Shown: positions 26,870 through 35,562 of the stretch, in pieces
Position numbering within the stretch: the stretch's first letter is position 1
How the letters are laid out: each line of letters opens with the position of its first letter
NCBI GenBank assembly: GCA_035551995.1
Contig: DASZME010000085.1
Location: 1-54,856 of the forward strand
Origin: RYN-428 sp035551995
GTDB lineage: Bacteria; Planctomycetota; Phycisphaerae; Tepidisphaerales; Tepidisphaeraceae
Reading direction: 5' to 3'
Length of the DNA: 54,856 bases
Program-made: the position numbers and the translations under genes
The notes under the pieces: model-generated
Database searches by the model: none
The model's input: only the letters and a program-made list of their open reading frames with translations
Told to the model about the DNA's origin: nothing

Positions 26870-27663
26870 TGTCAGTAGACGTTGCCATTTACCGCGTTCG
26901 GCGCGACATCACGCTCAGCGTCCTGCTCAAGGCGCTGCTCATCGCGGCGGTGTTCGTGACGCTGGTGTTCGCCCCCCCGGCGGTTCGTGCCGCGGCCATC
27001 GCGGGCATCATCGTACTGTGGATCGCGCTGAGCGTTACCAGCGCCCGCAGTTCGCTCATCGCCAGAAACTCCCCCGCCCTGATCGCGTCCGGCCAATTTG
27101 ACGAAGCCGAGCGGCAGATCGAATCGGCGATGCGCGCCTTCACTCTATTCGGTCCGGCTAAGCTTAAGGCGCTGCATCAGTTGGCGATTCTCCGCCATGC
27201 CCAGCGCCGCTGGCCTGAAAGCGCCGCGATCTGCCGGGCGCTGCTCGGACACCGGCTGGGCCGCAGCGCCAGTCTGACCAAACCCGTCAGCCTGATCCTG
27301 ACCGAAGCCCTGCTCGAACTCAACGATCTGCCCAGCGCCTATGGCGCCATCATGCCGCTGTACGGCGAGCAGCTTTCGCTGGACGAAGCGCTGCGGCTGC
27401 TGAGCCTTCAACTTGACTACGAAGCGAAGATCGGCGCGTGGCCGAAGATGTTTGACGGCGCGGTCGCCAAGGTTCAACTTGCCGAATTGATGCCCAGCCC
27501 GCAGGCCGCCCGAGCGCAGTCCCTGTTGGCCCTGGCCGCGCTGAAATGCGGCCGCGGCGATTGGTCACTCTGGCTGCGCGGCCGGGCCGAGTTGTTGATC
27601 GACGTCTCCACGCTCACGACCGATCGCCCGGCACTGGCGGAAGTGTGGAGCGACGACCGATAA
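26866..27663 (+). CDS. Second membrane-anchored TPR-like protein
   Basis: A 265-residue relative in design, and perhaps in origin, of the preceding protein. It has two close transmembrane helices (LLKALLIAAVFVTLVFAPPA and AAAIAGIIVLWIALSV), then helical repeats (KLKALHQLAILRHAQRRWPE; KPVSLILTEALLELNDLPSA; LSLQLDYEAKIGAWPKMF). Its ATG overlaps the previous stop codon (ATGATG with TGA inside), showing translational coupling, so the two products are probably made in equal amounts and may form a complex. No enzymatic motif is present. Function unknown. Confidence 0.78.
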   Translation: MMSVDVAIYRVRRDITLSVLLKALLIAAVFVTLVFAPPAVRAAAIAGIIVLWIALSVTSARSSLIARNSPALIASGQFDEAERQIESAMRAFTLFGPAKLKALHQLAILRHAQRRWPESAAICRALLGHRLGRSASLTKPVSLILTEALLELNDLPSAYGAIMPLYGEQLSLDEALRLLSLQLDYEAKIGAWPKMFDGAVAKVQLAELMPSPQAARAQSLLALAALKCGRGDWSLWLRGRAELLIDVSTLTTDRPALAEVWSDDR

Positions 27664-27948
27664 TCCTGCGCGGATAAGTTGGCGGGCGTTGGTAGTCGAT
27701 GAAGTAGGGCGGTTCAACCGGCCGAAATCGCCGCGGGTTTCCGACATTCGGTTCGCCTGGACGCCGAGCGGAGCGCCGGGCCTCGTTTGAGGACCCGCTC
27801 GCGGGCAAAACAAAAAAACGTTTCGCGTGGCGTCGCGACAGCCCGACGCCACGCGACGCGAGAGTGATTGCGACCCGATTTCCCGACACAGGCGGCTTCT
27901 CGGACATTCGACTTACCCTGACGACTGGCAACTAACGACTGGCGCCTT
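27664..27948. other. Intergenic region with a strong hairpin
   Basis: No gene is supported. CGCGTGGCGTCG (27824-27835) and CGACGCCACGCG (27844-27855) make a perfect 12-bp stem. Two imperfect copies of a TCCGACATTCGG-like phrase lie near 27740 and 27895. The hairpin may terminate the upstream TPR operon. Confidence 0.5.
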
Positions 27949-30588
27949 ATGAGCATGTCTCGCTTTGTCGCGTTCACCTTGATCGGATCATGGGCCGCGT
28001 CGGCCGCCCTGGGCCAGCAGCCGCTGAGGCTTGATCCCGGCCCCGCGAATCAGCCGCCGTCCGGCGCCCCCACGGCCGAAGACGAAGCCAGCGCCCGCCA
28101 AGCCCTCTGCGAGCGGTTTTGCGATTTGGGACTTGCCCTTCAGCGTCAGCGCTATTCAAAAGCGTCGCTTCGCCAAAGCGAGGCGTTCCTTGCCGCCGCC
28201 GCGACCATCAATCCGACCGAGCCGCGCTATTTCCGTTATCTCGCCCAGGCCAGAGAGGCCGAGGGAGATCTTCCGGGCGCAATCGAAACCTGGCGGGCGT
28301 ATTTGATTCTCGCTCCCGAGGATCAGGTCGCCCAGATGGATTTGATCGATCTGTACCTCGCCCGCCAGCAGAGCAACGAAGCCAAGATCGCCTACCTGCG
28401 CCAATTGGTGGCCAGTCCCAAGCTGGACGTTCATGTGAAGGCGCATGTGGCGATGCTGGCGGTACCTTTGTTGGATCAGCGTTCGCGATCGGCGGCGCTG
28501 GCGATGCTGGCGCAGGCGCGCCGGTTTTATCCACTGCCGGAAGTGACGCTTCTGGAATATCGGCTGCTTCCGCCGGACGCGACCGCCATTCAGCGGTTTG
28601 CGGCGCTGCTCGATATTCTTCGCGCCAATCCGGTCGATGCCGAGGCCATCGCCGAGGTGGCCGACATGCTCTCCGAGGCCGGGTTTGGTGAACAGGCGCT
28701 GGTGTGGTACGCCACCCTGATCGACGTCCATTTGGCGCAGGGAACGCTGCCGACCAAGGATTCGCTGGTCAATTATCTCGCCGAGCGATATCGCGCCGGC
28801 GAAACGACGGTGGCATCGGAACAACTCGAGCAGAACTTACAAATCGCGCCCGAGGATTCCGATTTTTGGTTCCTGCGCCTAACGATCCAGCGCGGCGACG
28901 AGAGCCCGCAGATTCTTAAAGAAGCGCAACAGGCCTTTTTGCGGCGCCTGAACCTGATCTGTGAGCGAATCGTTCCCGAGCGGGCCGGCGCCGCTCTCGT
29001 GCCGGCCACGCATCCGGCCACGCGCGTCGCCTCGACGCAACCGGCGACATCGCAGGCCGTTGCGACCCAACCCGCCGCCACGGCGCAGGCGACCACGCGA
29101 AAAGCGATCGGCCTCGCCGCCGCCACGCAATCGGCCGCGTCGCAGCCCGCCGCCACGCAGCCAACCGTCGTCGCGTCGGCGATTCCCGTCGATCAAGCGG
29201 TTCGGCGGGTCAAATCCGGCGACGACGCCGAGTACAAAGACGCCTTGGCGCGTTCGCTTTATGAAACGGCATGGTTTGAAATCTATTTCAACCATGACGT
29301 CAACACCGCATCCCCCTGGATCGCGGCCATGAAGCAATTGGTCCCGGCCGACAACGCGGTGCTTAAACGGCTCGAAGGCTGGTCCGACCTGGTCGCCGGC
29401 AAAAACGACGCCGCCCGCGCCATCTTCACGCCTTTGCAGAATTCCGATCCGCTGTCGGCGCTGGGCCTGTTTCACCTGGAAGAAGTGGAAAAACACGACA
29501 AGGCGGCCGAGGAGCTGGGTCAAAAAATACTGTCCAATCCGCACAGCGGCGTCCTCGGCGCCATTCTCTATCAGGCGACCCGCGGCCGCGGCTTCAAAGC
29601 GACCACGCAACCCGCCGACGCGGCGCCGATACAGGCGGAACTTCAGAAGTTTCCCCGCCAGTGGCTCGACGTCGTGCATGCTCCCGGTCGCACCTACGCC
29701 CTTCGCGCAGAGCCGATCAAGGTCGGCCACCGCCTCGGCGAACCTCTGCTGGCCAACGTCACCATTCAAAACGTCGGAAAAATGGACGTCACCATCGGCG
29801 ACTTTGGATTGATCAAGCCGATCCTGACGTTCGACGGTCAAATCCGCGGGGTTAACGAGCGCAACTTTCCGGGCGTGGCCTTCGATCGAATCATGGGCCG
29901 CCAGGTGCTTGGCCCGGGCGAGTCGATCACGCAGACGGTTCGGCTGGATCAGGCCGAGCTCAGCGACGCGCTGCGTTTGCGCCCGACGGTTATGTTGCTC
30001 ATTAACGCCGATGTCATCACCAACGCGGTACGGGCGCCGAACGGATTTCGCGCTCTCGCCGGCGGATACGCCCGCGTTTTCAGCCGAATGTTTACGCGGG
30101 TCGCCGAGCCGTTGTCGCTTGATATTTCTCGCCGGAATCTGATCAAGGACCTTCATGAGGGGGCGCCGGGCGACAAGATCCTCGACATCGATTTGCTCTC
30201 CGCGTACGTCGCGCAATATTCGGTCCCCGACGCGGCCCCCGATGAAAGGGCATTCGCCCAGCAGTTCGCGGCTCTGATCGACAATGCCCGCGCCGATCCG
30301 GCCCCCGGCGTAAAGCTATGGGCGAGTTACGCGTTCGCGCTGCTGGTGGCGACGCCGCAAGAGCAGACCAAGGCGGTCGATCAGATGCTCTCGAGTAACG
30401 CCTGGGAGAGCCGGCTGCTGGGCATTTACGCCTCGCGTCTTTTGAGCATGGAAGTTCAAAAACAGCTCGCGGCGAAGATGGCGGCCAGCGACCCCAACCC
30501 GCTGGTAAAATCCTACGCCGCCGCCACGGTCGAATATCTGCAAACGCCCACGACTCAGCCGACCACCGCTCCGGCAACGCCGCGTTAG
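27949..30588 (+). CDS. Large secreted TPR-repeat protein with Ala/Thr/Gln/Pro linker
   Basis: An 879-residue exported protein. It has a signal peptide (MSRFVAFTLIGSWAASAALG) and a long tetratricopeptide region (about 45-345: FRYLAQAREAEGDLPGAIET, NYLAERYRAGETTVASEQLE). A low-complexity linker of repeated ATQPA/ATQSA units covers about 355-405, more TPR-like helices about 410-560, then a beta-rich domain around 570-700 (LLANVTIQNVGKMDVTIGDF). A final helical domain of HEAT-like repeats ends in a Thr/Pro/Gln tail. It follows the two TPR membrane proteins on the same strand and may be their periplasmic partner. Two ATGs (27949, 27955) are possible starts; no Shine-Dalgarno is clear. Confidence 0.8.
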   Translation: MSMSRFVAFTLIGSWAASAALGQQPLRLDPGPANQPPSGAPTAEDEASARQALCERFCDLGLALQRQRYSKASLRQSEAFLAAAATINPTEPRYFRYLAQAREAEGDLPGAIETWRAYLILAPEDQVAQMDLIDLYLARQQSNEAKIAYLRQLVASPKLDVHVKAHVAMLAVPLLDQRSRSAALAMLAQARRFYPLPEVTLLEYRLLPPDATAIQRFAALLDILRANPVDAEAIAEVADMLSEAGFGEQALVWYATLIDVHLAQGTLPTKDSLVNYLAERYRAGETTVASEQLEQNLQIAPEDSDFWFLRLTIQRGDESPQILKEAQQAFLRRLNLICERIVPERAGAALVPATHPATRVASTQPATSQAVATQPAATAQATTRKAIGLAAATQSAASQPAATQPTVVASAIPVDQAVRRVKSGDDAEYKDALARSLYETAWFEIYFNHDVNTASPWIAAMKQLVPADNAVLKRLEGWSDLVAGKNDAARAIFTPLQNSDPLSALGLFHLEEVEKHDKAAEELGQKILSNPHSGVLGAILYQATRGRGFKATTQPADAAPIQAELQKFPRQWLDVVHAPGRTYALRAEPIKVGHRLGEPLLANVTIQNVGKMDVTIGDFGLIKPILTFDGQIRGVNERNFPGVAFDRIMGRQVLGPGESITQTVRLDQAELSDALRLRPTVMLLINADVITNAVRAPNGFRALAGGYARVFSRMFTRVAEPLSLDISRRNLIKDLHEGAPGDKILDIDLLSAYVAQYSVPDAAPDERAFAQQFAALIDNARADPAPGVKLWASYAFALLVATPQEQTKAVDQMLSSNAWESRLLGIYASRLLSMEVQKQLAAKMAASDPNPLVKSYAAATVEYLQTPTTQPTTAPATPR

Positions 30589-30722
30589 GGACGATAATCC
30601 GCGTCTGGTTCTTTCGTACCCATTCGTCCGTCAGTCAACGATATTGGATTCAGTGGCCCCCGCTTGCGCCGCCTGCTCCGCGCTCGGCCAATGTGAGAGA
30701 TGCTCCGGTCGTCACATCGCGC

Positions 30723-31277
30723 TCACTTGGTCATCCACAACACGTCGTGGATTCCCGCAATTTGGTTTGCCCGCCGGGCCTGAATGAAAAGCCAGTCGCT
30801 GAGCCGATTGAAATACGTCAGCAGCAGCGAAGCGACCGGCCGTTCCATGGCGAACGCCGCCAGGAGTCTTTCCGCCCGCCGGCAGACGGTCCGCGCCAGG
30901 TGCAGGCGCGCCGCCAGTTCCGTGCCGCCCGGCAGAATGAAATTTCGCAAGGGCGCCAGCAACGCCACGGCACTATCGATCTGCATTTCCAGCCGCGTCA
31001 CGATCACTTCATCCAACGGCGGCAGAGAATGCCGATGCACGCTGTCTTCCGGCGTGGCCAGATAGGAGCCGGTGACGAACAAATCATTTTGGACTTCACA
31101 CAACATCGTCGCAAGTTCGGGCGCCGATTGACAAGCGACGACGGCCGCCAGACCGACGACGGCATTGAGTTCATCGATGGCGCCGTAACATTCGATGCGC
31201 GGATCACTTTTGCGGACGCGGGATCCGCCGATTAACCCGGTGGTGCCGTCGTCGCCGGTCTTGGTGTAAATCTTCAT
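30723..31277 (-). CDS. Cob(I)alamin adenosyltransferase, PduO type
   Basis: Adenosylates cob(I)alamin with ATP to make coenzyme B12; 184 residues, a normal length. The ATP-binding N-terminus MKIYTKTGDDGTTGLIGG, the FILPGG motif and the HLARTVCRRAER helix are diagnostic of the PduO type rather than the CobA (BtuR) or EutT types. A central helical segment (DELNAVVGLA) completes the fold. It stands alone, so this organism probably salvages corrinoids for B12 enzymes encoded elsewhere. I looked for a cobalamin riboswitch upstream and saw none; TATCAT seven bases before the ATG suggests a leaderless mRNA. Confidence 0.94.
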   Translation of the reverse strand: MKIYTKTGDDGTTGLIGGSRVRKSDPRIECYGAIDELNAVVGLAAVVACQSAPELATMLCEVQNDLFVTGSYLATPEDSVHRHSLPPLDEVIVTRLEMQIDSAVALLAPLRNFILPGGTELAARLHLARTVCRRAERLLAAFAMERPVASLLLTYFNRLSDWLFIQARRANQIAGIHDVLWMTK

Positions 31278-31284
31278 TCACTGA

Positions 31285-31290
31285 ATGATA
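31285..31290 (-). promoter_or_regulatory. -10 element of putative leaderless adenosyltransferase gene
   Basis: TATCAT on the minus strand ends seven bases before the ATG at 31277; there is no Shine-Dalgarno. Confidence 0.5.
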
Positions 31291-31309
31291 GCATCACGGC
31301 ACAAACGAA

Positions 31310-31346
31310 GCGGCGGCGCCCGCAGAACGTCTGCAGGCGCCGCCGC
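31310..31346 (-). terminator. Long GC-rich hairpin downstream of the DUF6797-like gene
   Basis: GCGGCGGCGCC (31310-31320) pairs with GGCGCCGCCGC (31336-31346), and an inner GCAGA/TCTGC stem with an ACG loop extends it. On the minus strand it lies after the DUF6797-like gene and just before the adenosyltransferase promoter, so it probably insulates the two. Confidence 0.55.
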
Positions 31347-31610
31347 CCGTGGGAACCAACCGCGCTCCATGAACACAACAGGTGATTTTTGTCACCCGTT
31401 AGCCGCCACCTTGACGGCTACGAGATTCCCCTAAAGCGAAGCAGGCGCCAGAATAACACCGGCGTCCGGACGCGCCGAAAATTGCAATAATCGGCTCAAA
31501 TAAAGCCATTTATGCCAATCTCGATTTGAACGGCTCCCATATCGATACTTGCCGCGGCCGCGCGCGATTTGTGCGACGGCCGTTTTGCTGCCGACGAAAT
31601 ATGCATTCCC

Positions 31611-33935
31611 TCAAGGCACGCGATTGATGGTGTAATCCAACTCCTGTTCGACCGGCGATCCGTCGGCCGCCGTCAACTTAAACGTGAGATTGAAATTGGT
31701 CACCGGCGCCAGCCCCGGAATCTCCAGCGCGACCGTTTTACCGTCCGCCAGCAGTTTTGCAGACTTGATCTCGACGACGTCGTGCCCGGCCTTCTTCGGG
31801 TTCTTCACGGAAAACTCCGGCGATCCATAGCGTTCAGTTCTCACGACATTGAATTGCTCGGCCGCGATGTTGTCAGAATCAATCGACTTGGCGTCCAGGT
31901 CGGCGTTAAAGGTCACTTCCATCGCATCGTGCAGCGTCCGCACCGCGACGGGAACAACAATCGTTTTGCCGGTGTATCGCACGCGCTGGAAACATTCGTC
32001 GTTGACCGCCCGGCTCGACCACCCGCGCAGGCCGGCAAGATAAAGTTGTCCGTCGGCGGGATTGAATCGGCCGCGCATGACGCCGGAGGGAAAATGCAGC
32101 TGAAATTTCGTCACGCCGCCCTGCACCTGATCGCCGACGAATTCTTCGATCACCGCGAAAATCGAGCAGTCGTAGCTGCACTCGATCATTCGTCCCTTGA
32201 ACGGCCCCCATTGATCCGTCATATCCCATACAAGCGTTCCAGACGATTTATCGCGACCATACGGAATCCAACACAGCGGCTTCTCCCGCTCAGTCGGCGG
32301 AAGGGGTCTGCCGTCGTGATAGGCGTAGCCGTAGAAGGCGTCTTTTTTCACGAGATTGATCGGGCAGGAAGGCACCCAATTTCCCTGGTTATCGGTGCAA
32401 TAGACTTTGTCGTCGGGACCGACCGACACGCCGTTGGGCGCGCGTAAGCCGGTGCAGAGTTTCTCCAGCGTGCTCCCGTCCTTGCTGACTTTCAAGACAC
32501 ATCCCGCGTCTTCGGCGAGCCGAATCGGCGGCGCCCAGATCGCCGAGCTTTTCGAGAAATAAAAGTTGCCTTGAGAGTCGGTCTGAAGATCAAACGCCAT
32601 CTCGTGGAAGTTGGTCGTCAGCGTGCAATCGTTGTTGATGTTTTGATAAAAATCCGCTTCGCCGTCACCGTCAAGATCGATTAGTTTCGTGATCTGGCTT
32701 CGATCGATGGTGTGAACCACGCCGTCCACGATCTTCACGCCCATCGGGTTATTCAGCCCCGTGGCAAAGCGCTTCCAGGTGAGATATTTTAGATCGTGAT
32801 CGATGCCGGAAACGATCCAGACATCGCCGCTCCACGTGCACAAGGCGGCGCGATGGCCGTCGGGGAAGAAGTCGATGCCGGTAAAGCGAATCCAGGAGTG
32901 GTACGGATTTTTGTCGGGAGCGGGAAGGGTATCGATGACGTAAGGCGCATTGTCGGCGGCTAGTTTGCCTTCGGTGGTGATGGTTTCTTTCCAGAGCGAA
33001 GGGCCGCCGTGAGTGAGCGTCTCGGGATCGCGCGGCTCGACCGTCGGTACGGCCTGCGAACCGGTCGCGTTCGCGGACGACACGCGCGCGATATCGACGC
33101 CAAATACCACCGAAACCGCGCTCGGCGGCAGCGTCACGTACGCCGGCCCGTAGTTCGTCGCCTGCTCGAAAGCGTAGCCCGCGCCCGCTGGCGCCTGAAC
33201 CAGATTCGCGATCTGCCGGCTGCCGTCGGCGAGAGGTAAAATCCACGTTTTCGTTTTGCCGTCCGGCGCCTCGAACGTGCCCTTGGCTGCATCCGTCGGC
33301 TGATCGTTTTTCTCGTGGGCGCAGATCAACAGTTTCATCGGATTGGCGTGTGGGCCCACGCGAAGGCTTCGCGTGAAAATCGCCTGCGACCCTTGAAACG
33401 TCACGCCCGGCGATTCCAGCACCTCCGCCGTGCCGACCGTATACGAAACGACGATCTGATCCCCATGCCGATAAAGCCCCTTGTAATGCGCCCATTCATG
33501 CGGCAACGGCCCATCCTTCGGGTTCCGCGGGTCGTCGACTTTCTCCCCGTTCGCCCACCCCGGCGTCATGCCGGTCGCGAATTGAACGCCATTGTCGATC
33601 GTGCAATGAAAGTTGTTGTCATTGCTGAAAACCCGGCTCGCCAGATGCACGTTCGGCCCAACCCACGCGCACGCCAGTCGGCACAGCTCCGTGTCATACA
33701 GCACGCCGGCTTCGTGTTCCTTGTCGAGCTTGATCAGCACGCCTTTGACGGCGAGATTGCCGTTGGGCGCCTCGAATGTGTTGGCCATGACCGGCCCATA
33801 ATCCATGGCCGCCGCCTCTTTATCCGGCGGTCGCTTCCCGTCATCCTTTCCGGCTTCGATTGTGACGGCCGAAAACAGTGCAAACGCCGATACGACCGCG
33901 AGGAACGAGGCGATTACCGAACGATTTTTCATCAT
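31611..33935 (-). CDS. Secreted DUF6797-like beta-propeller protein
   Basis: A 774-residue exported protein. A signal peptide (MMKNRSVIASFLAVVSAFAL) is followed by a DUF6797-like N-terminal domain (about 35-330, with MDYGPVMANTFEAPNGN and YKGLYRHGDQIVVSYTVG). A propeller of the glucose/sorbosone dehydrogenase type occupies about 345-650 (FTGIDFFPDGHRAALCTWSG; GLRAPNGVSVGPDDKVYCTD). A beta-sandwich tail ends the protein. Relatives often carry a cytochrome c domain at the C-terminus; no CXXCH is found here, so electrons would have to go to a partner. The start ATG is doubled (33935 or 33932). Substrate unknown. Confidence 0.82.
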   Translation of the reverse strand: MMKNRSVIASFLAVVSAFALFSAVTIEAGKDDGKRPPDKEAAAMDYGPVMANTFEAPNGNLAVKGVLIKLDKEHEAGVLYDTELCRLACAWVGPNVHLASRVFSNDNNFHCTIDNGVQFATGMTPGWANGEKVDDPRNPKDGPLPHEWAHYKGLYRHGDQIVVSYTVGTAEVLESPGVTFQGSQAIFTRSLRVGPHANPMKLLICAHEKNDQPTDAAKGTFEAPDGKTKTWILPLADGSRQIANLVQAPAGAGYAFEQATNYGPAYVTLPPSAVSVVFGVDIARVSSANATGSQAVPTVEPRDPETLTHGGPSLWKETITTEGKLAADNAPYVIDTLPAPDKNPYHSWIRFTGIDFFPDGHRAALCTWSGDVWIVSGIDHDLKYLTWKRFATGLNNPMGVKIVDGVVHTIDRSQITKLIDLDGDGEADFYQNINNDCTLTTNFHEMAFDLQTDSQGNFYFSKSSAIWAPPIRLAEDAGCVLKVSKDGSTLEKLCTGLRAPNGVSVGPDDKVYCTDNQGNWVPSCPINLVKKDAFYGYAYHDGRPLPPTEREKPLCWIPYGRDKSSGTLVWDMTDQWGPFKGRMIECSYDCSIFAVIEEFVGDQVQGGVTKFQLHFPSGVMRGRFNPADGQLYLAGLRGWSSRAVNDECFQRVRYTGKTIVVPVAVRTLHDAMEVTFNADLDAKSIDSDNIAAEQFNVVRTERYGSPEFSVKNPKKAGHDVVEIKSAKLLADGKTVALEIPGLAPVTNFNLTFKLTAADGSPVEQELDYTINRVP

Positions 33936-34150
33936 CGACTCCGTGGCTTAAGGGTTGGAGTTGATACTGCGAAAGCGATGGGATGTTTGAGGATGCCGAA
34001 CCCGAATGCGGCCGTGTGATGTGCTATAATTCATGGCAAGCCCGGCGCATTGAGGTTGGATTTCAGGAGGCGTTGCCTCGAAAATTCCCCACCCCATTTG
34101 AAACGCCGTTGGCGACGCGACAACGACGGCTTTCGTCCATCCCGCCGCGT

Positions 34151-34566
34151 TTACACAAATAATCCGACGTCCACCTTGAAATACTCCGCCAGGACGCGCG
34201 CCGCTTGCGCGCTGATGCCACGTTTACCGTGCAACATCAGGGACGCCATCGCGTGAGTCGTTCCAGCACTTTTCCTAGCGCCGTCGGTCCCATTTCGGCC
34301 TGTTCCGCCAGATACTTCAGTGCCTCGGCCGGAGTGAGACTGGCTGGAACGAACCGGCTGTTTTTGCGATCGTGATCTTCCACCAACACCACCAGCGCGT
34401 CGAGATAATCCCGCTCGCCGGCTGCAAGCTTGCCGTCGGGTCGACCCAGAAGTTTCAAGCGCGTTTCTGGCAAGCGGATACGGCTGCGGGGATAGGGCAG
34501 CGACACGCCGAGTGATCGTGGAAGAGATGATCGGGTTCCGAGCCGAACCTTCATATTTTCAATCAT
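34151..34566 (-). pseudogene. Frameshifted HigA-type antitoxin (XRE helix-turn-helix)
   Basis: The plus-strand complement encodes an antitoxin of the HigA type in two frames. The first gives LGRPDGKLAAGERDYLDALV, then SLTPAEALKYLAEQAEMGPT and ALGKVL. Near 34265 one base is missing, and the next frame continues GTTHAMASLMLHGKRGISAQ and AARVLAEYFKVDVGLFV to TAA at 34151. This exactly completes the helix-turn-helix and C-terminal strand of the family. The N-terminal 35 residues do not match the family well and may also be altered. No HigB toxin gene is found upstream, so the antitoxin looks orphaned and inactive. Confidence 0.65.
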
Positions 34567-34743
34567 TCGAGGTGGACACCAGCCGCTTGCCTCCGGGGAC
34601 TGAAGTTGAGCGAAAAGAGAGTAAAGACATATGCGGTAACCCGACTACGACGATCAAGATATTTTCACGGACTGCGGTGAAGCTGATGATTTCGCCTGTC
34701 ACGCAACCGTGATCGGCCTGTCCGAACTGACTCTTTTTACGCG

Positions 34744-35232
34744 CTACTTTTTCCGACGTCTCGTGAGCGTCGGATCATGTGCACCCAGGGCATCCAAGTC
34801 AGCCAGGTCCTTCATCCGGCCGCTGGCGGCCTTATTTATTTTGAGGTCCTCGAAGGAAATCAAGGGGACCGGCAGACGATCCCAAATCACTGTTTGCCGG
34901 CGATCGTAACAGGCGGCGAAATCGACGCCGCTGGGGGATGTGAGAATATCGATGCGAACCGGCTCGCGGCCGATGATGAAGATTTTGCCTCGCTCCAAGA
35001 ACATACTCGGTCTGACCTTATTTGCCGGAAAGCCGCCGAATTCTCGCAGGACTTTCGACACGCGACCGGCATTTACCGGATCGACGGCGATCCACACGTC
35101 CAAATCATCCGTCGCGCGACGATACCCGTAATGGATGACGGCGTAGCCGCCGAGCAATAGATACTTAACCCCCTCCGAGTTCAGCGATTCTAAGAAGTCT
35201 CTGAAGTCGGGGAAGAGGTTTACCTGGGCCAT
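34744..35232 (-). CDS. Nucleotidyltransferase-fold protein of a small-protein/NTase pair
   Basis: A 162-residue protein of the minimal nucleotidyltransferase superfamily (DUF6036/AbiEii-like). The signature is LLLGGYAVIHYGYRRATDDL followed by DVWI, giving the GG helix and the paired Asp (DDLD) that bind metal and NTP. A third acidic position may be the Asp in RIDILTSPSG. The C-terminus has the KINKAASGRMKDLADLDAL helix common in these proteins. Related enzymes add nucleotides to tRNA or proteins as toxins or phage defence, but some are catalytically idle. Its start overlaps the upstream small gene by 68 bases, so the two are one unit. Confidence 0.82.
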   Translation of the reverse strand: MAQVNLFPDFRDFLESLNSEGVKYLLLGGYAVIHYGYRRATDDLDVWIAVDPVNAGRVSKVLREFGGFPANKVRPSMFLERGKIFIIGREPVRIDILTSPSGVDFAACYDRRQTVIWDRLPVPLISFEDLKINKAASGRMKDLADLDALGAHDPTLTRRRKK

Positions 35233-35413
35233 AGTTATAGTTGAATTGACGAAGGCGTTCGAGCTCCCTGAGCCGTGCCGCGGGCGTTCGCGCCCGCCAA
35301 TAGGCTTGGTCCTTGGCGTCGGCGTCGGCCATGGTGGTGGTCTCGATTGTCAGGCGCCGTTTAGGTCGCGGCAGCTTCGATTGGGCGCCCGTCGGGAGCG
35401 ATGGCTTGGACAT
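35165..35413 (-). CDS. Small protein paired with the nucleotidyltransferase
   Basis: An 82-residue basic protein. After a Lys/Arg-rich N-terminus it has TIETTTMADADAKDQAYWRA and RLRELERLRQFNYNYGPG, ending RLQRLLRIAELGGG. The EYW-like plus RLRExERLR pattern is seen in small proteins encoded just upstream of nucleotidyltransferase genes, so an antitoxin or cofactor role is plausible but not shown. I chose ATG 35413 because TACAAT lies eight bases upstream (leaderless); ATG 35332 would give the conserved core only. It overlaps the downstream gene by 68 bases. Confidence 0.7.
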   Translation of the reverse strand: MSKPSLPTGAQSKLPRPKRRLTIETTTMADADAKDQAYWRARTPAARLRELERLRQFNYNYGPGKPLPRLQRLLRIAELGGG

Positions 35414-35421
35414 ACCGAACA

Positions 35422-35427
35422 ATTGTA
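35422..35427 (-). promoter_or_regulatory. -10 element of putative leaderless small gene
   Basis: TACAAT on the minus strand ends eight bases before the ATG at 35413. Confidence 0.4.
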
Positions 35428-35562
35428 CGGGCGGCAACGCGGGCATCAAAGCCAGTTTCGAGCGGCGAACGGTCAATCGTCAAACAAGCGGAAATTCCGC
35501 GTGATGTTACACAGCGGCCAACGCCGCTGGGCGTCGCGACGGCGGCGATTTCGTTCCCGCTT

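Larger units (their letters stand above)
31278..31610. other. Intergenic region between the DUF6797-like gene and the adenosyltransferase gene
   Basis: It contains the TATCAT promoter element of the adenosyltransferase gene, the strong hairpin at 31310-31346, and a second inverted repeat (TAGCCG near 31400 and CGGCTA near 31418). No gene or cobalamin riboswitch is evident. Confidence 0.5.

Noticed and set aside
28879..30216. A 445-codon frame antisense to the large TPR protein
   Set aside because: Highly Arg/Gly-rich, no recognisable domain; the sense strand has a signal peptide and TPR repeats.
31278..31610. Possible cobalamin riboswitch before the adenosyltransferase gene
   Set aside because: No B12-box-like sequence was found, and the promoter element sits seven bases from the start codon, leaving no room for a riboswitch leader.
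34025..34035. TATAAT directly before ATG as a leaderless gene start
   Set aside because: Only two bases separate them, and the frame stops after six codons (MASPAH).
34567..34743. HigB-type toxin gene upstream of the broken higA
   Set aside because: I translated both strands of this gap and found no RelE/HigB-like pattern, only short frames with poor composition.
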